From the IMG/VR virus record IMGVR_UViG_3300046411_000373, positions 1 through 21,495 of that record: a DNA stretch of 21,495 nucleotides; one strand, written 5' to 3'. Position numbers and translations under genes: made by a program. The stretch is from a virus. Below, piece by piece: positions 13,367 through 21,100 of the stretch (its first letter is position 1; each line of letters begins with the position of its first letter). The notes beneath the pieces are model-generated. The model had not been told where the DNA came from, searched no databases, and worked only from the letters and a program-made list of their open reading frames with translations.

Positions 13367-13591
13367 ATGATAGGCGATGCAGAAATCCAAGAGTTACAGG
13401 ATAACATCAAAGAGATGGAACAGGAACTCACGGAGAAAAAGAAAGCCTTACGAGAAGCTAAATATGCAGGGCTACGTACAGCAATGCAAGCACGTAAGGA
13501 TGCTGATGAAGCAGTTCGTCAAGAGCTAAAGGAACTAGGCATAGCACCTTCTTCTTTTGGTCAACCATTACAGTGGCACTGGAAGTTCTAG
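13367..13591 (+). CDS. hypothetical coiled-coil protein (74 aa)
   Basis: ATG 13367 follows GAGGAG by a few bases, two bases after the nuclease stop. Residues 5-57 are one long charged helix with heptad character (IQELQDNIKEMEQELTEKKK and on to EAVRQELKELG), so a coiled coil is likely. The last 17 residues are uncharged and aromatic (SSFGQPLQWHWKF), perhaps a docking tail. Small coiled-coil proteins between nuclease genes could be adaptors or inhibitors, but this is only inference. The stop TAG shares a base with the GTG of endonuclease I. Confidence 0.7.
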   Translation: MIGDAEIQELQDNIKEMEQELTEKKKALREAKYAGLRTAMQARKDADEAVRQELKELGIAPSSFGQPLQWHWKF

Positions 13592-14043
13592 TGGACGGTA
13601 AACGTTTCAAACATGCTTTAAAGCAGGGGTATAGGAGTGGTCTTGAGATTAAAGTCAAGGACTATCTGAAAGAACGAAAGGTACGTTTCAAGTACGAGTC
13701 TCTCAAGATAGAATGGGAAGACTTAATGTACCGCACTTATACTCCTGACTTTATATTGCATAACGGTTTAATAATAGAAACAAAGGGAAGATTTACTACA
13801 GACGATAGACGAAAGCATGTGACTATAAAAAAACAACACCCTAACCTAGACATACGTTTTGTGTTTGAGAACAGTAGACGTAAGTTAAGTAAGGGTGCAA
13901 AGACAACGTATGCTTTATGGTGTAATAAAAATAATTTCTTATATGCAGATAGGGTTATTCCAGAGGAATGGTTGAAAGAAAAAGGTAAAGATCTTCATCC
14001 AGAACTTATAGAGTTTCCTTACGAAAAGATAAAAAGGAGATGA
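13591..14043 (+). CDS. endonuclease I, T7 gp3-like Holliday junction resolvase (150 aa)
   Basis: Resolves branched DNA and breaks down host DNA. The match to T7 endonuclease I runs through nearly the whole protein: YRSGLE, TYTPDFIL, LIIETKGR, DDRRKH, QHPNLDIRFVF, ADRVIPEEW and the basic end KIKRR. With a start at GTG 13591 the catalytic residues E19, D53, E63 and K65 lie within two positions of E20, D55, E65 and K67 of T7. This GTG has GGAAG five bases upstream and overlaps the previous stop by one base (TAGTG); an in-frame GTG at 13573 with no ribosome site would add six residues. Length agrees with the family (149 in T7). Confidence 0.93.
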   Translation: MDGKRFKHALKQGYRSGLEIKVKDYLKERKVRFKYESLKIEWEDLMYRTYTPDFILHNGLIIETKGRFTTDDRRKHVTIKKQHPNLDIRFVFENSRRKLSKGAKTTYALWCNKNNFLYADRVIPEEWLKEKGKDLHPELIEFPYEKIKRR

Positions 14044-14044
14044 C

Positions 14045-14362
14045 ATGGAAGAGGAACAAACCTTTATTAACTTTGACCCTAACGATTTTATAATACGTAT
14101 ATCCCCTGTTATGGAAGACGGTGAATGGAATGGAGATATTAACGTAGGTCAGGTTACAACAGAAATAAATAATTTATCTGATACTGATTATACACATCTT
14201 AGTATCTTGACAGACATGCTAGTATCTGCTATTCCTTTAATGGAGCAAGACAACGAGATTAGAAGCAGACTCTATAAACTAGCACAAGAACAGTTCGGTG
14301 AGGGTGAGAAGCCAGTTGTTACTGAACGAAAAGGAAACGTATTGAAAGTAAACTTTAAGTAG
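14045..14362 (+). CDS. hypothetical acidic protein (105 aa)
   Basis: ATG 14045 follows AAAAAGGAG located in the last codons of endonuclease I. The product is acidic, with a beta-rich first half (DFIIRISPVMEDGEWNGDIN, VGQVTTEINNL) and a helix in the second half (THLSILTDMLVSAIPLMEQD). The end is more basic (RKGNVLKVNFK). It is well formed, but I do not recognise a family. DNA here is rich in A and T compared with the polymerase gene. Its place among recombination and nucleotide genes is the only hint of a job. Confidence 0.7.
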   Translation: MEEEQTFINFDPNDFIIRISPVMEDGEWNGDINVGQVTTEINNLSDTDYTHLSILTDMLVSAIPLMEQDNEIRSRLYKLAQEQFGEGEKPVVTERKGNVLKVNFK

Positions 14363-14374
14363 AAGGAGACACGA

Positions 14375-14635
14375 ATGGCAGAAACATTAACGTTAACAAA
14401 CGGTGAGCATACAATAACACTGGATGATCCTGTGAATAGTCCAAAGCATTATAACCAAGCAGGTATTGAATGTATTGATGCCATTCGTGCTGCTACTGAT
14501 GAAGGTTTTGAGTACTATCTACAGGGTAATATTATGAAGTACCTGTGGAGATACAAGTACAAGAATGGATCAGAGGACTTGAAGAAAGCCCAATGGTATT
14601 TGAATAAACTAATAGAGGTGGTTGATGATAGTTAA
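14375..14635 (+). CDS. DUF3310 protein, T7 gp1.7-related (86 aa)
   Basis: The core from residue 20 to 82 carries the family pattern NSPKHYNQAGIECIDAI (residues 21-37) and QGNIMKYLWRYKYKNG (50-65), then DLKKAQWYLNKLI. DUF3310 is found in many phages; T7 gp1.7, which contains it, has reported nucleoside monophosphate kinase activity, so a role in nucleotide supply is reasonable but not shown for the short form. ATG 14375 follows AGAAGGAG. It overlaps the next gene by 11 bases. Confidence 0.85.
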   Translation: MAETLTLTNGEHTITLDDPVNSPKHYNQAGIECIDAIRAATDEGFEYYLQGNIMKYLWRYKYKNGSEDLKKAQWYLNKLIEVVDDS

Positions 14636-14792
14636 AGTATTTCTTACATTAGATATTGACGAGGAAGAGTACCCAATACCTGTGGACGGTTTCATTGACC
14701 CAGAGATAGAGGACGCAATGAATGATTTTATTCACGATGTGGACGGTATAAGAATTAGAAACATGAAGATAATTACACAGGAGCAGACATGA
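14625..14792 (+). CDS. hypothetical acidic microprotein (55 aa)
   Basis: A frame from ATG 14625, inside the end of the DUF3310 gene, to TGA 14790-14792, which overlaps the next start by four bases. The product has a strand (MIVKVFLTLDID), an acidic loop with EEEYPIPVDG, a helix (PEIEDAMNDFIHDV) and a final strand (GIRIRNMKIITQ), so a small beta-alpha-beta domain is likely. It fills what would otherwise be a 150-base gap, and both junctions fit the operon style. Function unknown. Confidence 0.7.
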   Translation: MIVKVFLTLDIDEEEYPIPVDGFIDPEIEDAMNDFIHDVDGIRIRNMKIITQEQT

Positions 14793-15202
14793 AAATTTTA
14801 AAGAGACTGCCTGAGTTTCGTATGAGCCATTGGTTATTACGTATACCTTTAGTTGTTGTATTTGCACAACAGGGTTTAGATAAAATGCCAGTGGATGCAG
14901 AGACAGCAGCTTCCTTTGACTTACCTTATTTGGTATGGTGGGTAGTTGCATATGGAGAACTAGGTGCAGCTATAGGATTATTATTTGGTGGTCTTTTTTA
15001 CATAAAAGATTTCACTGACTGGATAACAGAGATAGGAGATATACTAACTAGGTTTAGTGGGTTTACTATCGGCTGTATTATGACAGGAGTTATATGGATA
15101 GCTCAACCAGAAAGTTTATTGGACGTTATACTATATGATAACTTTCACGTAATGCTCTGGGTGGGTGGATTATATTTTGCATTGAGAGGAAACAGAACAT
15201 GA
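14789..15202 (+). CDS. DoxX-like integral membrane protein (137 aa)
   Basis: Four transmembrane helices are visible at about residues 14-30 (WLLRIPLVVVFAQQGLDKM), 48-72 (LVWWVVAYGELGAAIGLLFG), 88-104 and 119-133. The first helix ending in a QQGLDKM turn and the second with YGELGAAIGL match the DoxX/DoxD-like membrane family, whose members are linked with respiratory or redox membrane complexes. It would sit in the inner membrane of the host. Starts with an ATGA overlap after GGAGCAG and ends with an ATGA overlap with the RNR gene. The family call is moderate; the number of helices is clear. Confidence 0.65.
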   Translation: MKILKRLPEFRMSHWLLRIPLVVVFAQQGLDKMPVDAETAASFDLPYLVWWVVAYGELGAAIGLLFGGLFYIKDFTDWITEIGDILTRFSGFTIGCIMTGVIWIAQPESLLDVILYDNFHVMLWVGGLYFALRGNRT

Positions 15203-17112
15203 ACAATTATTTACCAACAGACTACCAAGCATTTATACACACCTCTCGTTATGCTAGGTGGCTAGAGACAGAACAAAGACGAGAGAGTTGGAGTGAGACA
15301 GTATCTAGATACATCACTAATGTAGTAGAACCAAAACTAAAAGGTGGCGATTTATCTGATACACTTGGTAATATATATGATGCTATAATTAGCTTAGATG
15401 TAATGCCTAGCATGAGAGCAATGATGACAGCAGGGGCAGCAGCAGAACGTGATAACATTTGTATGTACAACTGTTCATACCTTCACGTAGATCATCCCTA
15501 TGCCTTTGATGAAGCAATGTTCGTACTCCTGTGTGGTACTGGTGTTGGCTTCAGTGTCGAGAGACAGTTTATCTCTAAACTTCCAGAGATACCACAACTG
15601 TTCGACAGTGATACTACCATTGTGGTAAAGGACAGTAAGGAAGGGTGGGCTAAATCTTATCGGCAACTACTGGCACTCCTATGGGCAGGAGAGATACCTA
15701 AATGGGATGTATCTAAAGTACGTCCTGCAGGTTCTCGACTAAAGACATTCGGTGGTAGAGCCAGTGGACCTGCACCTTTGATTGATCTGTTTAACTTTAC
15801 AGTACAGACATTTAAAAATGCACAGGGTAGGCAGCTTAGTTCACTTGAATGTCACGACATGATGTGTTTCATTGGGCAGATAGTTGTAGTCGGTGGTGTT
15901 AGACGTAGTGCCATGATCTCTCTGAGCAACCTGAGTGATGATCGTATGCGTCATGCTAAGTCAGGTCAATGGTGGAACGAGGCTGCACACAGGGCGTTAG
16001 CTAATAACAGTGTGTCGTATACAGACAAGCCAGATTCAGAGACATTCATGCGTGAGTGGTTGGCACTAGTAGAAAGTAAGTCAGGTGAGAGGGGGATATT
16101 TAATCGTGAAGCATCTAAGAAACAAGCTGAGAAATATGGCAGACGTGATCCTAACTTTGAGTTCGGAACTAACCCTTGTAGTGAAATTATCTTACGGTCA
16201 GGCCAAGTATGCAATCTTACAGAGGTTGTGGTACGAGCCACTGACACGATTGAAGACTTGGAACGAAAGGTTAGACTGGCTACAATTCTTGGAACTATAC
16301 AGTCTACATACACCAAGTTCCCATATCTGCGAAAGGTGTGGCAACGAAATACAGAAGAAGAACGACTGCTCGGTGTGTCTCTCACAGGGGTAATGGACAA
16401 CCCATTAATGACAACAAAGAACAAAGGATTGGATAAGACACTTGAACACTTACGTAAAGTTGCAGTTGACACTAATGCTATGTGGGCTGACCGCCTTGGT
16501 ATTAATCCTAGTACAGCAATATCGTGCAACAAACCATCGGGAACTGTATCACAACTCGTGGACTCAGCCAGTGGGATACATGCACGTCATAACGACTATT
16601 ACGTTAGAACCGTTAGAGGAGATAACAACGATCCCCTTACAACCATGATGAAGGATCAGGGTATACCTGCTGAACCTTGTGTGTTTAATCCTGACACTAC
16701 TACAGTGTTTAGCTTTCCAATGAAAGCACCACACAAAGCTGTTACTCGTAATGACATGACAGCAGTTGAGCAGCTAGAGACATGGCTGATGTATCAACGC
16801 CATTGGTGTGAGCATAAACCTTCCGTTACCTGCACTGTTCGTGATGATGAATGGCTAGAGGTAGGTGCATTTGTGTACAAACACTTTGACGAGATGAGTG
16901 GTGTGTCTTTTCTGCCACACTCTGATCATACTTATCAGCAAGCACCATATCAGGATTGCACTAAGGAAGATTATCAGGCATTACTAAAGCAGATGCCAAA
17001 GGCTATTGACTGGTCCTTGTTATCTGACTATGAAAAAGAGGACGGTACTAGTTCAAGTCAAACGTTTGCTTGCACTGGTGATGTCTGTGAAGTTGTAGAC
17101 ATTGGAGCATAA
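15199..17112 (+). CDS. nrdJ: class II adenosylcobalamin-dependent ribonucleotide reductase (637 aa)
   Basis: Reduces ribonucleotides to deoxyribonucleotides using B12 and no oxygen; a single chain as in the monomeric lactobacillus-type enzyme (RTPR). Active site: N325, C327 and E329 in NPCSEI, with C327 as thiyl site; the redox pair C92 (MYNCSY) and C338 (QVCNLTE); and the C-terminal shuttle pair C625/C630 in FACTGDVCEV. AISCNKPSGTVSQL (441-454) is the phosphate-binding loop. The length is shorter than RTPR (739) as in marine phages. Starts at an ATGA overlap after GAGAGG. Together with ThyX it would feed replication. No small subunit gene is present, as expected for class II. Confidence 0.93.
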   Translation: MNNYLPTDYQAFIHTSRYARWLETEQRRESWSETVSRYITNVVEPKLKGGDLSDTLGNIYDAIISLDVMPSMRAMMTAGAAAERDNICMYNCSYLHVDHPYAFDEAMFVLLCGTGVGFSVERQFISKLPEIPQLFDSDTTIVVKDSKEGWAKSYRQLLALLWAGEIPKWDVSKVRPAGSRLKTFGGRASGPAPLIDLFNFTVQTFKNAQGRQLSSLECHDMMCFIGQIVVVGGVRRSAMISLSNLSDDRMRHAKSGQWWNEAAHRALANNSVSYTDKPDSETFMREWLALVESKSGERGIFNREASKKQAEKYGRRDPNFEFGTNPCSEIILRSGQVCNLTEVVVRATDTIEDLERKVRLATILGTIQSTYTKFPYLRKVWQRNTEEERLLGVSLTGVMDNPLMTTKNKGLDKTLEHLRKVAVDTNAMWADRLGINPSTAISCNKPSGTVSQLVDSASGIHARHNDYYVRTVRGDNNDPLTTMMKDQGIPAEPCVFNPDTTTVFSFPMKAPHKAVTRNDMTAVEQLETWLMYQRHWCEHKPSVTCTVRDDEWLEVGAFVYKHFDEMSGVSFLPHSDHTYQQAPYQDCTKEDYQALLKQMPKAIDWSLLSDYEKEDGTSSSQTFACTGDVCEVVDIGA

Positions 17113-17123
17113 AGGAGATTTAT

Positions 17124-17567
17124 ATGATCAAACATCCATTTAATAAATCGTGGTACGACAAATACGACAACGTTGCCAAAGACACCCTTGTAACTTACTT
17201 GAAGGGTGTAGGACATGACGTAGGTGAAGTGAAAGAAGATTATAATGTTGATGTTGTATCAACTAAAAAGGACTTCACCTACTTCAATGAAGCAGAGGTC
17301 AAACGTGCATGGAAAGGTGACTGGCCTAATCACTGGGCTGAGATACGAATACCAGAACGTAAGAAACGTTTGGTAGAAAAGTATAAGAAGGAGAATGGCG
17401 TACTTAACTTTTATATATTCCGTTCTGACTTAAAGCAGGTCTTCCGTATCAAAGATACTGCACTAACAGAGGATCGTTTGAAAGAGGCACGTGGACGAAA
17501 CATCCGTGCAGGTGAGAAGTTCTTTCACGTTCCATACAAAGAAGCTGAATTAATTAACATAGCATAA
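17124..17567 (+). CDS. possible PD-(D/E)XK-fold nuclease (147 aa)
   Basis: ATG 17124 follows AAAGGAG by a few bases. The N-terminal helix (DTLVTYLKGVGHDVG, residues 20-34) leads to D43 (YNVDVVS) and, after a hairpin, E58-V-K60 (FNEAEVKRAW), then strands (NFYIFRSDLKQVFRIK, 95-110). A helix, an Asp and an E-x-K in this order is the layout of the PD-(D/E)XK nuclease core, but the motif is short and common by chance. The protein is basic and lacks a membrane segment. It stands between RNR and an RMF-like gene. Otherwise it is an unassigned marine phage protein. Confidence 0.55.
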   Translation: MIKHPFNKSWYDKYDNVAKDTLVTYLKGVGHDVGEVKEDYNVDVVSTKKDFTYFNEAEVKRAWKGDWPNHWAEIRIPERKKRLVEKYKKENGVLNFYIFRSDLKQVFRIKDTALTEDRLKEARGRNIRAGEKFFHVPYKEAELINIA

Positions 17568-17576
17568 GGAGTACAT

Positions 17577-17828
17577 ATGAAACAACTTACTAGAAAACAA
17601 CGTGGCCTTGGCAAGTATGATGCACCGTTAAAGTTTCAATATGAGAAAGGGTATACTGATTTTAAACATGGTCGTGTGTTTAATCCATTCCATAAAGATA
17701 CCATGCAGCATCGGGAGTGGTTACGTGGGTTTAACAAAGCCTACTTTGAGCAACTTAAAAGGGTAAAGGGGAATGAACTTAAAGCAAGAAGCAGAGCAGT
17801 TTCTGGAAGAGAGGTACGGCATGTCTGA
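17577..17828 (+). CDS. ribosome modulation factor (RMF)-like protein (83 aa)
   Basis: Residues 19-60 line up with bacterial RMF, the small protein that pairs ribosomes into inactive 100S dimers in starvation: GY at 25-26, GR at 32-33, NPF at 36-38 in place of CPY, and EWLRGFNKAY (47-56) in place of QWLGGWREA. The family includes phage and plasmid members of uncertain target. The protein is basic throughout, which suits RNA binding. ATG 17577 follows AAGGAG. The last 18 residues overlap the start of mazG and look poorly constrained. A different target such as another nucleic acid is possible; I rate the family call fair and the role as inference. Confidence 0.6.
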   Translation: MKQLTRKQRGLGKYDAPLKFQYEKGYTDFKHGRVFNPFHKDTMQHREWLRGFNKAYFEQLKRVKGNELKARSRAVSGREVRHV

Positions 17829-18150
17829 TTTTAATTCATATCAAAGGTCAGCATCAGGTACAGCAATCTATCCTGAACAACACAGGATTACCTATCCTGC
17901 CTTGGGCATGGCAGGTGAGGCAGGTGAGGTAGCCAACAAGGTAAAGAAGCTTATACGAGATGGGCCAGAGAACAGACCTGAGACATGGCGAGAGGACATA
18001 GCCAGTGAGATAGGAGATGTACTGTGGTACTGTGCTGCACTGGCTAGTGATCTTAACTTATCGTTGGGTATGATAGCTGCACAAAACTTAATCAAGCTAG
18101 ATAAACGTAAGGACAAGGGAACACTGGGTGGAAGTGGAGACACTAGATAA
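17773..18150 (+). CDS. mazG: MazG-type nucleotide pyrophosphohydrolase (125 aa)
   Basis: Hydrolyses nucleoside triphosphates or related nucleotides to monophosphates; phage members have been proposed to act on (p)ppGpp levels or on dNTP pools. Metal-binding sites: E-x-x-E in MAGEAGEVANKVKK (about residues 46-59) and E-x-x-D in SEIGDVLWYCAALASDL (78-94). One MazG domain only, as is common in phages. ATG 17773 is used here; ATG 17821 (N-terminus MSDFNSYQ) has a better ribosome site, GAGAGG six bases upstream, and may be the true start. It overlaps the RMF-like gene and is the last gene before the terminator. Confidence 0.88.
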   Translation: MNLKQEAEQFLEERYGMSDFNSYQRSASGTAIYPEQHRITYPALGMAGEAGEVANKVKKLIRDGPENRPETWREDIASEIGDVLWYCAALASDLNLSLGMIAAQNLIKLDKRKDKGTLGGSGDTR

Positions 18151-18180
18151 AAAAAGGGGGAGCTAAATGCTCCCCTTGTT
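18149..18180. terminator. bidirectional rho-independent terminator between convergent genes
   Basis: A perfect seven-base stem GGGGAGC (18157-18163) with GCTCCCC (18169-18175) encloses the loop TAAAT; two A-T pairs extend it past a bulged G. On the minus strand the stem is followed by seven T (A-tract 18149-18155), a strong terminator for the virion gene. On the plus strand only TTGTT follows, so it is weaker for the replication operon. It fills almost the whole gap between the stops of mazG and the minus-strand gene. Confidence 0.85.
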
Positions 18181-18182
18181 CG

Positions 18183-21100
18183 TTATCTCAGTTTCTGCCC
18201 TATAGAATTTATTACTCTAATTGTTTCTACATCAGATAAGTCTGCCTGACCATCCTCATCTAACTTTGCATTAGGATATTCTGTTTCATAGTATACCTCT
18301 GCCCTACGTTTTATTGCTTTAGGCAGTCTATTGTAATCTAAGTAAGCTTTAGTTTCTTCTTCAAGCTTAGATGCTGTTTGCTTTCTTAGCTTCGATTTCT
18401 TTTCACGTAACTTCTCATCAAATTTAGATAGCACAGTAGCATCAAAGTACTGTTCAAAAGTTTTGTATTGTTTTCTTTCTGGGTCTATACGTTCAAACCT
18501 AGAACGTGCTCTATCCTCTGCTCTCTGTAAATTAGGAACTTGTACTTTTAACCACTGCCTTAGATTACTATTCATCATACGTTTCTGCATAGGAGATTGT
18601 GAGTACCCACTAATTTTAAATTCTGTATAACCTTTACGTTTTAAGTAATCTGCATACTCAGGATCTGAGTTATAAAAATTAAGACCACTAAATAGCCTAG
18701 CTGCTACACGTTTACGTTCTGCCTTATCAGCCAAAACAAATTCTCGTGTAGGTAAATCTTCATTAAAAGAATATCTTTGTTTAAATGGACGTGTAAAGTT
18801 ATCAACAAAAGATGCAGACTTATCTAGTGTAGGTTCTTCTGCGTTATCTAGGTATTCATTTTTCATGTATCCACCTACACGTGCAGCATCTATTAATTGT
18901 GCATAAGGTACAATAAAGGTAGAAAAGTAATTACCTAATGCTGCTCCTGATTTTTTAACAGTTGTTGCATTTATCTCACCATCCCCATAAACAGAGGACA
19001 CAATGTCATCTAATATATATCCAGAAGCACCTGTTCTATAATTAGTTCCTGTTAATACCTCAACAATTTCATTTGGATTATTTTCTATCCATCTACCTAA
19101 CGTATTATTAACTGCTTGCTTTGCCAATTCACCAATTAATAATACAGGACGTAATGGAAATAGTGGTGTTGTATCAATTACACTACCATCATCTGCGTTC
19201 ATTTTGGTATAGTCTGCAGGTGCATCTTCTTGTGCACGATACCAGATACCTGCACCTATTATTGCAGCACCTTGTAGGTTTTTACCTATCATGTCACGTT
19301 CTTTACGTGAGAAAGCCCTACGTTCACGACTTACCATTTCATCAGTAACATCTTCTATTTTTATTTCACGTTCTTCTGCAATAGCTTTACGTATATCTCC
19401 ACTTTTCTTAAATGCCTTAGACATAAATCTGGTTACTGGTATAGAAGCACCTGCTCCGTATTGAGCTAGTAATTCCATACTCTTAAACATAAACCTTGGG
19501 AAAGGAAGAACGGTAGTTAAACCATTACGTACAATAAAAGTATTTAGACTACGAAACAATGGTATGTCAGGCTCGTTTGCATAAGTTAAATCTAATGCAT
19601 TGTACATGGACTCGTCTGCTATATCTATAATAGAACGTGATCCTTCTGGTCTAACACTAGAAGCATCTGTCATAATGTCTCTTATTTTACCTTCATTTAT
19701 AGCTTCTATTAAGTCAATATTCCAATCACGTTTTACTAATCTCTCCATGTCAGCTAAGAACATACCATTACGTAACATAAATTCTTGCCATCTGTTTGGT
19801 ACGTTCATAAAGTATGCAGCATCCTCACCTCTTGACACGGCATAGTCTACAACTTTACCTGCTGTAGATTTAGCATCTCCCCTACCCATTCGTTTTTGTA
19901 GATCAGCCATCTGATTATAGAACCTATCTACATTATCTACAAGTTCTGGCTGATTCATAATCATTTGAGTATATGCTTTGGAAGATCGTTGAGTGGCAAA
20001 CATTAAACCTAAATGCCTAAAAGAACCAGACCATGTACCATTACCAGGAACTAAAGATTTACCCATACCTGATAGGCCACCATTTTCAAAGCCAACAAGG
20101 GCATTGTCCATAACTTTCCCAATTACTTCTAGTGGAGCACGTATAGCTCCCGATATAAGGTTACGACTTGCCGTAGCAATCTGAGATACCATCATACCAC
20201 GTCTAATATTTTCAACACGCATTATTGTGTCACGTATTCTACCTTGTTGCTCTAGTAATTTTTTCTGTTTGATTGCTTCTTTTTGAGTTAAAGGTCTAGC
20301 ACGTTTAATTTGTGACAGTTGATTTAATACTTTACCTGCCTCAGAACCAGAACCTACCACAGTTAAAACATAATCTTCAAAAGTCAATCCATATTTAGCT
20401 AAAGTATCTAGTAATTCTTGACCACCTATTAATTCTTTTTGTACAGTTAGATTAAATAAATTATCTATGACACGATTATTGTCATTCCATATACCTAATC
20501 CCTCTCTCATATCTTTTGCTCTTAAATCTGCAGCAACAGATACAATTGAATTAAATTTTTCTGGTTTTAAAATTGCAGAGAACATCTCTCCTTCAGACAT
20601 AGATAAGTTTAAAGCATCAGTTGTATTAAGTTGACTTTCACCTACACCAAATAATAGATCACGAAAGGGTTTCTTTTTAACTGTTGCTATCTTTTCAATT
20701 CTTTCTTTGGATACATCTCTTGCTAACTTAGGGTCAATAACAACTACACCATCCTCAATTCGAGATACCTTTGTAATTGCCATTCCATCTGCAACTAATC
20801 TTTGTTCAAATTCTTCTATCAACTGTTGGGCTACACCTTGATTACGTGCAGCTACTGCATTAGATAAAGCTACCTGTTCGTCTGCCTCTATCTGTGTGTT
20901 AGCCCTAGCTCTATTAATATCATACTTCTTTTTTCTTTTAACCCTCTCCTGTCTAGGTATTTCTGGATCTGGCATACTAGATGGTGGATCTACTTTCTCT
21001 CCCCTTTTTCTTTTAAGGAAATCGTCTGCCTCTTTTTGAAGAGGGTTGTTCTGTAATTCAATATCTTGTGCAGCTTGTTCTACTTCTTGTAATGTTTCTT

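Noticed and set aside
14073-14094. TTGACC followed by a perfect TATAAT
   Set aside because: The spacer of 10 bases does not fit a promoter.
14207-14235. TTGACA-N17-TATTCC in the 105-residue gene
   Set aside because: The -10 matches only three of six positions and no gene starts shortly downstream.
15966-16532. 188-codon antisense frame within the RNR gene
   Set aside because: It mirrors a conserved enzyme gene; composition is that of a reverse-strand shadow.
16985-17013. TTGACT-N17-TATGAA near the end of the RNR gene
   Set aside because: Both hexamers are imperfect and the predicted start is about 80 bases before the next gene; chance in AT-rich DNA is enough to explain it.
17909-17932. 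Direct repeat GCAGGTGAG twice in mazG
   Set aside because: It encodes the family's AGEAGEV metal-binding motif, so protein constraint explains it.
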